Source: an uncultured Prevotellaceae bacterium (GTDB lineage: Bacteria; Bacteroidota; Bacteroidia; Bacteroidales; Bacteroidaceae). Taken from it: a stretch of 17,256 nt of DNA. Of the stretch, positions 7,492 to 14,745 are shown piece by piece. Both the position numbers and the translations under genes were made by a program. The stretch covers positions 1 through 17,256 of the forward strand of contig CAMZHP010000031.1 of NCBI GenBank assembly GCA_947306845.1, written 5' to 3'. The notes beneath the pieces are model-generated. The model worked only from the letters and a program-made list of their open reading frames with translations, had not been told where the DNA came from and made no database searches. Positions within the stretch are counted from its first letter, which is position 1. Every line of letters begins with the position of its first letter.

Positions 7492-7523
7492 CGAAATTAC
7501 GAATTAGCAGATGAAAAGCCAAA
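7492..7523 (-). promoter_or_regulatory. Lipoprotein gene promoter
   Basis: On the minus strand TTTG (7523..7520), 20 bp, then TAATTTCG (7499..7492), one mismatch from TAnnTTTG. Transcription should start near 7486, about 24 nt before the ATG. Confidence 0.55.
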
Positions 7524-7572
7524 TTTTTATCCGAGTTTTTCTGAGAATGGCCACGAATGTTTTATGAACCAT

Positions 7573-7616
7573 GAAATATCATGAAGAATACGAAGATTTT
7601 CATAAAATGATATTTC
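7573..7616. repeat. 10-bp inverted repeat in the divergent region
   Basis: GAAATATCAT (7573-7582) and its exact reverse complement ATGATATTTC (7607-7616) are 24 bp apart. An alternative inner stem, ATGAA (7581-7585) with TTCAT (7599-7603), is nested within. It could be an operator or a hairpin. Confidence 0.55.
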
Positions 7617-7672
7617 CTCTAAAAAAAGTAACATTTTTAACTCGACAGACTTCTAATTCCGAAATATTTATC

Positions 7673-7680
7673 TATATTTG
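7673..7680 (+). promoter_or_regulatory. -7 element for the SH3 gene
   Basis: TATATTTG fits TAnnTTTG, but no TTTG lies at the right distance upstream. The predicted start near 7687 would leave a leader of about 90 nt before the ATG at 7778. Confidence 0.4.
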
Positions 7681-7777
7681 TGGCAGTTTTTCATTACTTT
7701 CTCAAACCAATCCGGGGTCTTGAGGTGATGAGATGAAATATGTGAATATCACAGATAACATTGATATTTTGACCGTT

Positions 7778-8209
7778 ATGAAAAGATGGATGTTTTTTTT
7801 CGCCACATTGTTGATGTGTGCAGGGCTGAATGCCCAAAGTATGAAAATGGTGGTGGACAGCAAAGGTGATGTTGTAGGCCGCCTCGTGAAAACCAATGCA
7901 ACGACTTACACCGTGTCGACGCAAGAAGATGTGGATGTGCCCAAGAAGGGACACCGTGTAGTGGTCTATAGTGCCGAGAAAGGACAGGGCATTGTTTACC
8001 GCCATCCCGATCGCAAGGGCAACATCAACGTGCGCAAAGGGCCGTCAGTCAAAACAGCTGTCGTAGCCAAAATTCCAGAGTATGAAGACCTGCCCGAACC
8101 CTATGACTGCCTTGGAAAGGTGAAAGGTTGGTATAAAATCAATATTGATGGAAAAATTGGCTATGTGCGTGCCGACTTGATGTGCTGGGACGGGATTTGC
8201 ACATTCTGA
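7778..8209 (+). CDS. Small exported protein with a bacterial SH3 domain
   Basis: The 143-residue precursor has a signal peptide (1-19, ending L-N-A) and, at about 80-136, a bacterial SH3 domain: N-I-N-V-R-K-G-P-S (82-90), G-W-Y-K (117-120) and G-Y-V-R-A-D-L (128-134). Such domains usually bind peptidoglycan or peptide ligands in the envelope. Residues 20-78 are an N-terminal extension I do not recognise. There is no enzymatic domain. The start at 7778 gives the canonical signal peptide; an in-frame ATG at 7733 would add 15 polar residues. It is monocistronic and converges on the radical SAM gene, with a strong hairpin between them. Confidence 0.82.
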   Translation: MKRWMFFFATLLMCAGLNAQSMKMVVDSKGDVVGRLVKTNATTYTVSTQEDVDVPKKGHRVVVYSAEKGQGIVYRHPDRKGNINVRKGPSVKTAVVAKIPEYEDLPEPYDCLGKVKGWYKINIDGKIGYVRADLMCWDGICTF

Positions 8210-8256
8210 TCTGAGGCAGGAGGCTCATAACCTACCTTCTCCACAACCTCAATAAA

Positions 8257-8292
8257 ATATGGACTTTTGCTTTTATTTGCAAAAGTCCATAT
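8257..8292. terminator. Hairpin terminator between convergent SH3 and radical SAM genes
   Basis: A perfect 14-bp stem (ATATGGACTTTTGC and its reverse complement) closes an 8-nt loop, TTTTATTT. On the minus strand it is followed by TTTTATT, so it fits best as the radical SAM terminator, but it lies 48 nt past the SH3 stop and may serve both directions. Confidence 0.75.
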
Positions 8293-8318
8293 GTCATACC
8301 AATAAAGCAACCTAAATC

Positions 8319-9395
8319 TTATTTGTATTTGCAGAGCATCAGGCTGCCATCATCTTCGCGTAGGTGCATGCCGTTGCCCTGGCAGAACTCCCACATGTCG
8401 CAGTCTGCGCATGGCCCGGTATGCATCCATTCACGCTCCCGGTAGGGCTGGAATTTGTTTTTCCACACATCGGTGAAGCGATCCTGGTAGATGTTCCCCT
8501 GATGATACTGGCTGCGGATGCTCAGACAGCCAGAGATGGAGCCGTCGGACAGAATTGTAGCTACATTGACGCCTGCCTGGCAGTAAAAGGGATAGTCGCG
8601 CACCTCCAGCTCATAGTCGCCAAGAAATCCCTCACAGCCAAAACTCAGGTGGATGGACTTTTCCTTGCGTACCTTTACTATATAGTCCATCAGTTCATGG
8701 AACTGCTCATCACTGAGCTGCAGTTCTGGGTACAATGCCGCGCGACCCATGGGAACGATGGTGAATATGCGCCACTTATCTACTCCCAAGTCGATGAGAT
8801 AGCGCCTGAAGTCATCCAGATTGGCGAAATTCTTCTGATTCACACAGGTGATGACATCCCAAAGGATATCTTTCCCAACAAGACACTTGATGGCTCTTTC
8901 TGTCATGGCAAAGCTATTTTTGCTGCCACGCATCCAATTGTGAGCCTCCTCGAAACCATCCAGGCTGATGCCGATGGTCTCCAGTCCGGCATCTATGAGA
9001 CGATTGCACATATCCTCGTCGAGCAACTTGCCATTGCTCACCATCCCCCAATGGAAGCCACGCTCACGGATGGCCTTGCCGCATTCTATGATGTCTTTCC
9101 TGACAAGAGGCTCTCCGCCAGTGGTCACTACGAGGATGTGCTGTGGATCCATCTCTGTGCTCACATCGTCTAGCACCTTTAGGAAGTCATCAAGCGGCAT
9201 GTCCTGCTGCTCGGCGATGGAACGGCAGTCGCTGCCACAGTGCAGGCAGCGCAGGTTGCACCTTAGCGTGCATTCCCAAAAAAGCTGACGCAGCACGGGA
9301 TTCTTCGTACGTTTCTCGTGTCTTTTACTGGCATTGATTAGTTGCAATGTCTTGATAAAACTAGGTTGAGGTAGTTTGGTGTTCATATTTTTCAT
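8319..9395 (-). CDS. Radical SAM/SPASM enzyme, putative peptide-modifying
   Basis: The 358-residue protein binds the SAM-cleaving [4Fe-4S] cluster through C-N-L-R-C-L-H-C (Cys46, 50, 53), with G-G-E-P at 93-96 for SAM. A C-terminal SPASM region adds Cys272, 290, 329, 332, 338 and 355, enough for auxiliary clusters. Enzymes of this layout often modify ribosomal peptides or mature partner proteins. The W-E-C-T-L-R-C-N-L lead-in recalls the Bacteroidetes family that NCBI names TIGR04133 (rSAM/lipoprotein system); this is recall, not a search result. No typical partner lipoprotein lies beside it. The nearest candidate substrate is the 48-codon ORF that diverges from it. The start at 9395 (or 9386) was preferred to 9416, which overlaps the promoter -7 element. 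Confidence 0.9.
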   Translation of the reverse strand: MKNMNTKLPQPSFIKTLQLINASKRHEKRTKNPVLRQLFWECTLRCNLRCLHCGSDCRSIAEQQDMPLDDFLKVLDDVSTEMDPQHILVVTTGGEPLVRKDIIECGKAIRERGFHWGMVSNGKLLDEDMCNRLIDAGLETIGISLDGFEEAHNWMRGSKNSFAMTERAIKCLVGKDILWDVITCVNQKNFANLDDFRRYLIDLGVDKWRIFTIVPMGRAALYPELQLSDEQFHELMDYIVKVRKEKSIHLSFGCEGFLGDYELEVRDYPFYCQAGVNVATILSDGSISGCLSIRSQYHQGNIYQDRFTDVWKNKFQPYREREWMHTGPCADCDMWEFCQGNGMHLREDDGSLMLCKYK

Positions 9396-9413
9396 TATTA
9401 TACTATTTATTTG

Positions 9414-9445
9414 CAAAGGTACATGTTTTTTCTATAAAGAACAAA
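9414..9445 (-). promoter_or_regulatory. Radical SAM gene promoter
   Basis: On the minus strand TTTG (9445..9442), 20 bp, then TACCTTTG (9421..9414), a full match to the Bacteroidetes consensus. Transcription should start near 9408, about a dozen nt before the chosen ATG. Confidence 0.8.
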
Positions 9446-9481
9446 TTATGCAATAATATATGAAGAAAAATATCAAATTGC

Positions 9482-9512
9482 TTGGAAGCGTAATAGAAAA
9501 ATAGTAAATTTG
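9482..9512 (+). promoter_or_regulatory. Promoter of the 48-codon ORF
   Basis: TTG (9482-9484), 20 bp, then TAAATTTG (9505-9512). Transcription should start near 9518, about 30 nt before the ATG at 9550. It is back to back with the radical SAM promoter, 36 bp away. Confidence 0.65.
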
Positions 9513-9549
9513 CTGTGTTAATTAACATGTATCATTTAAAACTATCACC

Positions 9550-9696
9550 ATGGAGAAAAAATTTTATTCACAGCCAATGACAAAGATTTTGTCACTGAGA
9601 GTTCAGGGAGAGGTTTGCGACACCACCCTGCCGTCAAGTGGACCTGACATTCAACCCGCTCTTTACGGTCCCCCTGCTCCACAGTCAATCTTCTAA
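9550..9696 (+). CDS. Short peptide gene (48 aa), candidate modified-peptide precursor or leader peptide
   Basis: The frame starts MEKKFYSQPMTKILSLRVQG and goes on through E-V-C-D-T-T-L-P-S-S-G to a Pro-rich end (Y-G-P-P-A-P-Q-S-I-F). It has no signal peptide or membrane segment. The leader-like first half, single Cys24 and Thr/Ser/Pro-rich second half suit a small peptide precursor. It also resembles the short 'Y-x-x-P ... E-x-x-C/L-x-S' peptides common in Prevotella, by recall. Support for a real gene is unusual for its size: a promoter match about 30 nt upstream and a strong intrinsic terminator 8 nt after the TAA. It diverges from the radical SAM gene and precedes the M6 protease. Function is unproven. 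Confidence 0.6.
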   Translation: MEKKFYSQPMTKILSLRVQGEVCDTTLPSSGPDIQPALYGPPAPQSIF

Positions 9697-9704
9697 AGAT
9701 TTAC

Positions 9705-9728
9705 AGCCAGGCAAAGCCTGGCTTTTTT
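9705..9728 (+). terminator. Intrinsic terminator after the 48-codon ORF
   Basis: A perfect 8-bp, GC-rich stem (AGCCAGGC with GCCTGGCT) closes an AAA loop and runs into six Ts (9723-9728). It lies between the small ORF and the M6 protease start, so the protease needs read-through or an unseen promoter. Confidence 0.88.
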
Positions 9729-9757
9729 CATTGGTCATTCTTTTTTCCTTTTTTGTC

Positions 9758-12175
9758 ATGAGTCCAGTCAAATTTTCCATCCTCCTTCTTTTCCTGTCAA
9801 TAGTCTCTTTGACTGGCAGAGCTTGTCCCGCAGATCCCAGTCAGCAGAAATTCGTGAAACTAGATGACGGCACAATAAAAATGGTGCGGTTGACGGGCGA
9901 TGAATACGGTCATTTCTGGAAAGCCATTGATGATGGCAGATGCTACAGACAACTGTATGGGGCGCCTGACCGATATGTTGAAGTGTCTGAGGCAGATGAA
10001 AGACGTAAGGCCGCCGCTAGAAGAGCAGAAGTCCAGAAGAGAGCTACCAAAGTCACCCGTTCAGGAATGGGATACCCATGCACCAAACAAAACCTGAAAG
10101 GCAAGAAACGTATGCTCGTCATCCTTGTGAATTTCAAAGACAAGGCGTTCTCTGAGCAAAATGCAAGGGCATACAGAGACATATTCAATGCCACCAATTA
10201 CCATGAGGGCAGATTTACGGGCAGCGTCAAAGACTATTTTCTGGCACAGAGCAATAATCAGATGGAACTGGACTTTGATGTGGTTGGCCCTGTGGAGGTG
10301 TCACGCAACAGCTCATATTATGGTGCGCAAACAAGCACGCGAACCAACGCACACGCTGCAGAAATGGTGAGAGAAGCTATACAAATCGTTGACAGCAAGG
10401 TGGACTTCTCCCTTTATGACAATGATAACGATGGTGTCGTGGATGAGATAGCGGTTATTTATGCAGGGTTGGATCAAGCGGCAGGTGGCTCCGAGGACGA
10501 CATCTGGGCCCATCAAGGTACTGTCATGTCCTACTGCGACCAAAAAATCATCAATTATTATGCCTGCGCCTCTGAGAACCATGTCGTCAACGGCGTGACC
10601 TGCTTGAATGGCATAGGCATGATTTGTCACGAGATGTCGCACTGCTTCGGACTTCCTGACACATACGACACGGTTTCAGGTAATTATGGAACGAACAGAT
10701 GGGATCTCATGGGCATAGGGGTATACAACGACAACAGCTACAAACCAGCGGGATACACTGGCTTTGACAAAATGTTCTGCCTGTGGCAGTTTCCTGTTGT
10801 CTTGAGAGACAGTCAAAGAGTTTCGGGAATACGCCCCATGAGTGAGGGCGGCGATTTCTACCTCATCCCCAACGATGGATGCGATGACGAGTTCTATCTG
10901 TTGGAGAACCGGCAACAGACGGGCTGTGACACCAAGTTGCCGGGACACGGGATGCTCATCACCCATGTGGACTATGACGAAACGCTGTTCGATAACAACA
11001 TAGTGAACAAAACGGGTAAAATAGGCAATTTCACCAACGATCATGAACGGATAAGTGTGGTCTTGGCAGATAATGATGTGACGGAGGATATCAGCGACTA
11101 TAATGTTTGGGTGAAATGCATGCAGGGAGACTTGTTCCCTGATAGAGAGAACAACAGTCTGACGAATACAACAATGCCCCATGCAAAATTGTATCACCAA
11201 AATATCGACGAGAGCTTCCTGCTCAGCAAGCCGGTGACGGATATCAGTGAGGACGGAGATGGGATGATGAGCTTCCGCTTCACCAATGACATCACATCAC
11301 AGCACCACCGCCACCTGACTGACCTCAGTGGTAAGATAAGGGTGATTTCCGAAACTGAGGCGAAACTGCTTGTTTGTGTCAAGAACACCGGCAATGTCAA
11401 TTACTCCGGCAAAATAGGGGCCTTCGTCTATACAAAGGTAAAAGGCCAATTCATTCTTCAGAAGACCTGCGAAATGGAGCCTGTATCCATGGAAACTGGT
11501 GAGACCAAAGAGTTTGAGTTCATGCTTGATCAACTGAAAGACAATACGAATTACTACGTTTTCTTTAATTTTCTCAAAGAGGAAGATGCCACAGAATGGA
11601 CTCAGTCGGAAAGCGCTTACCCATTCAACTTGAGAGAAAGGAATACATTCACCATCACCATGGATGAGGAGAGTATGAGGATCAAGAAGAATGGAAATAG
11701 TGTCACCATAATGGCGACATTCCGCAACGAAAGCTGTAACCCATATACTAAATACATCGGATTGTTTACTTACTTCCTGCAGGATGGCTTATTTAAGATT
11801 CAGAAGCCCAACACTTACCCGACAGCCAATATAGAACCTTATGGCGAGCAGCGCCTGACTTTCACGCTTGACAACTTGAATGATAATGTCAATTTTGCCT
11901 ATTTGGCTTCTTTCTACTACTATCCCGACGACTCAAATACATGGAAACAGTTGAGCGGTTATTTCCCGTTCCTTCCCGACCAGGCTGCCTTGCTTGGTGA
12001 TGCCAATGGTGACCATGTCGTCAACATCACCGACGCAATTGTAATCGTAGATTATGTCCTTGGGCGTGTCAATAGCAATTTTGCCTTCGTCAATTCAGAC
12101 CTTGATAAAAACGGAATTGTAAACATTACGGATGCTTTGAGCGTGGTGGACATCGTCCTGGGGAGAACACAGTAA
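9758..12175 (+). CDS. Secreted M6-family metalloprotease with C-terminal dockerin repeats
   Basis: The precursor has 805 residues. A signal peptide (1-22) precedes a propeptide-like stretch (30-105). The catalytic domain carries the zinc site H-E-M-S-H-C-F-G-L-P-D (His291, Glu292, His295, Asp301) with a likely Met-turn W-D-L-M-G at 315-319, the pattern of immune-inhibitor-A-like M6 proteases. Two similar beta domains follow (about 512-625 and 628-738), both ending in Y-P-F or Y-F-P-F; they look like an internal duplication. Residues 746-805 hold two dockerin calcium loops (D-A-N-G-D-H-V-V-N and D-L-D-K-N-G-I-V-N). The start at 9758 gives the signal peptide; a longer frame to 9638 would cross the terminator. 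No Shine-Dalgarno or promoter is visible just upstream. Confidence 0.92.
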   Translation: MSPVKFSILLLFLSIVSLTGRACPADPSQQKFVKLDDGTIKMVRLTGDEYGHFWKAIDDGRCYRQLYGAPDRYVEVSEADERRKAAARRAEVQKRATKVTRSGMGYPCTKQNLKGKKRMLVILVNFKDKAFSEQNARAYRDIFNATNYHEGRFTGSVKDYFLAQSNNQMELDFDVVGPVEVSRNSSYYGAQTSTRTNAHAAEMVREAIQIVDSKVDFSLYDNDNDGVVDEIAVIYAGLDQAAGGSEDDIWAHQGTVMSYCDQKIINYYACASENHVVNGVTCLNGIGMICHEMSHCFGLPDTYDTVSGNYGTNRWDLMGIGVYNDNSYKPAGYTGFDKMFCLWQFPVVLRDSQRVSGIRPMSEGGDFYLIPNDGCDDEFYLLENRQQTGCDTKLPGHGMLITHVDYDETLFDNNIVNKTGKIGNFTNDHERISVVLADNDVTEDISDYNVWVKCMQGDLFPDRENNSLTNTTMPHAKLYHQNIDESFLLSKPVTDISEDGDGMMSFRFTNDITSQHHRHLTDLSGKIRVISETEAKLLVCVKNTGNVNYSGKIGAFVYTKVKGQFILQKTCEMEPVSMETGETKEFEFMLDQLKDNTNYYVFFNFLKEEDATEWTQSESAYPFNLRERNTFTITMDEESMRIKKNGNSVTIMATFRNESCNPYTKYIGLFTYFLQDGLFKIQKPNTYPTANIEPYGEQRLTFTLDNLNDNVNFAYLASFYYYPDDSNTWKQLSGYFPFLPDQAALLGDANGDHVVNITDAIVIVDYVLGRVNSNFAFVNSDLDKNGIVNITDALSVVDIVLGRTQ

Positions 12176-12201
12176 TTCTTAATCCATCACTCTTGGTTCT
12201 C

Positions 12202-13281
12202 TCACTCCCATCCCGTGATTTGCCGCAGGAAGGCGGTCAGCTCCTCAGCCATCAGGGCATGACGGCGCATCGAGGGGTGCCCCTGTGAGCCCCAGCCCAG
12301 ACTGCCGTCCTCAGGAGTGAAGTCCATGCGGTAAACCTCACGGTCGCCACGGAGGGCGGCATCGTCGATGGCTGCCAATTGTGCACTGCGGATGTCGCGC
12401 AGCTTCTTCGACTCAGGAATGGCGCCGATGATATACACGATTTTGGCGTGAGGGTAATAGTCGCGAAGCGTACGCGTGAACTGCTTGAATGCCTCCGTGA
12501 GTCGTTCAGGGTTGTATTCACCCACCGAGGTGTCGTTGCAGCCGAGGTTCACACACACCACGTCGGGCTGGTAACGGCTAAAATCCCACAGTTCTCCAGT
12601 GGTGGAATAAAAAGTGTGCGGATAAATATTGGGCATGATCTCATCGGGAATCTTACCGGCGTAGTTGCGATGAAGACCGATGCCGCTGCGGGCGCACACT
12701 TGGCATGTGGCTCCGAGTGCACGTGCGGTGCGTGCGGCGTAGGTTTCATAAAAGTTTTGCTTGCTGAAGAGAAATTTCTTCTCTTTCCCGTTTCCTTCAA
12801 TGCCATAGCCGCAGGTGATGGAGTTGCCGATGAACTCAATGCGCCTTTCGGGAAGCACCGGCCGGGTTCCCAGTCCACAGCCATCATCCAGGAGCAGGCC
12901 GTAGAAGGTGGGCTTTTTATACATTCCTTCTATGATGTAGGTAATGGTGAGGCGGTGCTCCCCTGAGGCAAGACCGCTTACCAGACGTGTCAGTTGGGTT
13001 CCTTTCAACGACTCCACTTTATGGGGAGGCAACGAATCGACTTCCACCATGAAATAGCCACAGTCGGCATTGGTCTTCATCGTGGCAGATGTGCCAGAGA
13101 AGACGGCATGAATCTGTACACCGGGATAGGTCCACACAGCAGCACCGGGAACAGCCGTCCAACTGATGCGGCCAACGTATGCAAACCCGGGGTCAGTGGC
13201 CCTGACGAATGACGTGGCGTGGGTGAATATCGCCAACTGACCTAGGATGAGGGTCAGCAGTATTTTCCTGAATAAAACCAT
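12202..13281 (-). CDS. CE2-like SGNH carbohydrate esterase
   Basis: The 359-residue exported protein has a signal peptide (1-22), an N-terminal beta-sandwich (about 24-140) and an SGNH hydrolase domain (145-355). The nucleophile block is G-N-S-I-T-C-G-Y-G, with Ser154; the usual Asp before the Ser is Asn here. The block III motif G-C-N-D lies at 247-250, and the likely catalytic His335 at G-H-P. A jelly roll plus SGNH domain is the layout of carbohydrate esterase family 2, which removes acetyl groups from glycans. The start is 3 nt after the MBOAT stop, so it is the last gene of a three-gene operon, suggesting it trims or transfers the same acyl groups that the upstream pair adds. It converges with the M6 protease 26 nt away, with no clear hairpin between. 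Confidence 0.88.
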   Translation of the reverse strand: MVLFRKILLTLILGQLAIFTHATSFVRATDPGFAYVGRISWTAVPGAAVWTYPGVQIHAVFSGTSATMKTNADCGYFMVEVDSLPPHKVESLKGTQLTRLVSGLASGEHRLTITYIIEGMYKKPTFYGLLLDDGCGLGTRPVLPERRIEFIGNSITCGYGIEGNGKEKKFLFSKQNFYETYAARTARALGATCQVCARSGIGLHRNYAGKIPDEIMPNIYPHTFYSTTGELWDFSRYQPDVVCVNLGCNDTSVGEYNPERLTEAFKQFTRTLRDYYPHAKIVYIIGAIPESKKLRDIRSAQLAAIDDAALRGDREVYRMDFTPEDGSLGWGSQGHPSMRRHALMAEELTAFLRQITGWE

Positions 13282-13284
13282 GAT

Positions 13285-14745
13285 TTAGAATTGTGCGTAG
13301 ATAAAGGGTTGGATGTCACTCAGCCTATAGTTGATGACTACCTGAAGCACCACGAAGAGCAGGATGAGCTTCAGCGTCCATGGACTATCGATATACAGTT
13401 GGCGCAGTTTGTCCACATGACGTTGGCGTATGGCATGCAATCCGAAGCCCAGCACCACAAAGACAGTCCAGGTCATGCGGGTCTCCACAAAGGGTATCAG
13501 ATAGGCAAGGCTGAAGTCTCTGGCGATGTGGCTGAGAATGGTTGTTGCCGTGGTGAGGTCGGGTGCCCGGAAGAAGGTCCATGCCAGCGCCACATAACTG
13601 AAGGTAATCAGCCATGACAAGAACCTCACATACCAATAGTTGGGAATACGGTCGAGCCACTGCTTGCAGTATTTATGCACCACGCCGCCGATGCCGTGAA
13701 GCGCTCCCCAGATGACGAACATCCAGGATGAACCATGCCAGAGGCCGGCCACGAGCATGGTGATGAAATGGTTGAAATAGGTGCGCTTGGTGCCCTTTCG
13801 GTTGCCGCCAAGTGGTATGTACACATAATCGCGGAACCAAGTGGACAGCGAGATGTGCCAGCGGCGCCAGAATTCCTGCAGGTTGAGTGACTGATAGGGG
13901 AAACGGAAATTCTCCTTGAGTGTGATGCCGAGTAGGGCGGCCAGTCCGATGCTGATGTCGCTGTAGCCGGAGAAATCGCAGTAGATCTGAAGCGTGTAGC
14001 CCAGCACGGCCATGAGATTCTCAAATCCGGAATAGGCAGTGGGGTCGTTGAATATCCAGTTGTTATACTGAGCGATGTAGTCGGCGATGAGGGCTTTTTT
14101 CAGCAGTCCGCTCATGATGAGCCACAGACCCGTGTACACCTGCTGGTCGCTGATGTGATAGCGGTGCTTGATCTGTGGTATCAGGGTGCCTGCGCGGGTG
14201 ATGGGACCTGCGATGAGCAGGGGGAAAAAAGTAAGGAAGAACAAGTATTCGAGCAGGCTCACCTCCATGGTAAACCGTTTTTGGTAAACATCCACGGTGT
14301 AGCTGATGGCCTGGAACGTATAGAAGGAGATGCCCACCGGAAGGATGATGGACAGAGGTGAGATGTTGGACGAGGTGATCTCGCGAAGTATCTCTATGAG
14401 GAAATTGGTGTATTTGTAATAGAGCAGCGGGGCCAGGTCGATGATGATGATGGCCCACATCCACCAGCGCCGCTCTGGGCCTTCTCGCGCGGCCATCATG
14501 CGGGTGAGGTAATAGGAAAGAAGAGCGGTGGTGGGCAGCAGCAGCATCAGCACCCCGTTGGCTTTGTAGGCAAAAAGAAGGCTGAACACCACCACATAGC
14601 CCAGCGTGATGGCCTTTGACCACTTACGTAGCAGGATGTAGATGGCGAAAAACACCAAGAACGCCGCCGCGAAGGTGAGCGAGACGAAAGACCATTGGCT
14701 GTCGGGCGCCGACAGGTAGTGGGATAAGTAGTCGCTGACGCCCAT
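13285..14745 (-). CDS. MBOAT membrane O-acyltransferase (AlgI/DltB-like)
   Basis: The 486-residue protein has about ten or more hydrophobic segments. Signature MBOAT residues are present: the L-Q-E-F-W-R-R-W-H-I-S-L-S-T-W-F block at 289-304 (His297) and the catalytic His337 in A-G-L-W-H-G. Family members move an acyl group, usually acetyl, across the inner membrane to an extracytoplasmic acceptor such as alginate, peptidoglycan or another glycan. The start overlaps the upstream SGNH stop (TAATG), with AAAGG 7 nt before the ATG, a sign of translational coupling. AlgI/DltB-type transporters usually work with a periplasmic SGNH partner, which fits the two neighbours. The acceptor glycan cannot be told from this window. 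Confidence 0.95.
   Translation of the reverse strand: MGVSDYLSHYLSAPDSQWSFVSLTFAAAFLVFFAIYILLRKWSKAITLGYVVVFSLLFAYKANGVLMLLLPTTALLSYYLTRMMAAREGPERRWWMWAIIIIDLAPLLYYKYTNFLIEILREITSSNISPLSIILPVGISFYTFQAISYTVDVYQKRFTMEVSLLEYLFFLTFFPLLIAGPITRAGTLIPQIKHRYHISDQQVYTGLWLIMSGLLKKALIADYIAQYNNWIFNDPTAYSGFENLMAVLGYTLQIYCDFSGYSDISIGLAALLGITLKENFRFPYQSLNLQEFWRRWHISLSTWFRDYVYIPLGGNRKGTKRTYFNHFITMLVAGLWHGSSWMFVIWGALHGIGGVVHKYCKQWLDRIPNYWYVRFLSWLITFSYVALAWTFFRAPDLTTATTILSHIARDFSLAYLIPFVETRMTWTVFVVLGFGLHAIRQRHVDKLRQLYIDSPWTLKLILLFVVLQVVINYRLSDIQPFIYAQF

Larger units (their letters stand above)
7463..7777. other. Divergent intergenic region between the lipoprotein and SH3 genes
   Basis: This AT-rich stretch holds the lipoprotein promoter, a -7 element for the SH3 gene and a 10-bp inverted repeat, each entered separately. 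ATGAA also occurs three times within 7564-7585. An upstream in-frame ATG for the SH3 gene lies at 7733. No other gene is seen. Confidence 0.5.

Noticed and set aside
8364..9173. 269-codon open frame on the plus strand opposite the radical SAM gene
   Set aside because: The minus-strand protein has all catalytic cysteines in order; the opposite frame lacks a signal peptide, motifs or a promoter and is an antisense shadow.
9638..9757. N-terminal extension of the M6 protease to an upstream Met
   Set aside because: The extension overlaps the end of the short ORF and crosses a strong intrinsic terminator, while the Met at 9758 starts a good signal peptide.
12379..12966. 195-codon open frame opposite the CE2-like esterase
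   Set aside because: It lies wholly within a gene with intact SGNH motifs and shows no family features.
14063..14623. 186-codon frame overlapping the MBOAT gene in another minus-strand frame
   Set aside because: Its composition, rich in His, Arg and Pro, is typical of an out-of-frame reading, and the MBOAT frame carries the conserved residues.
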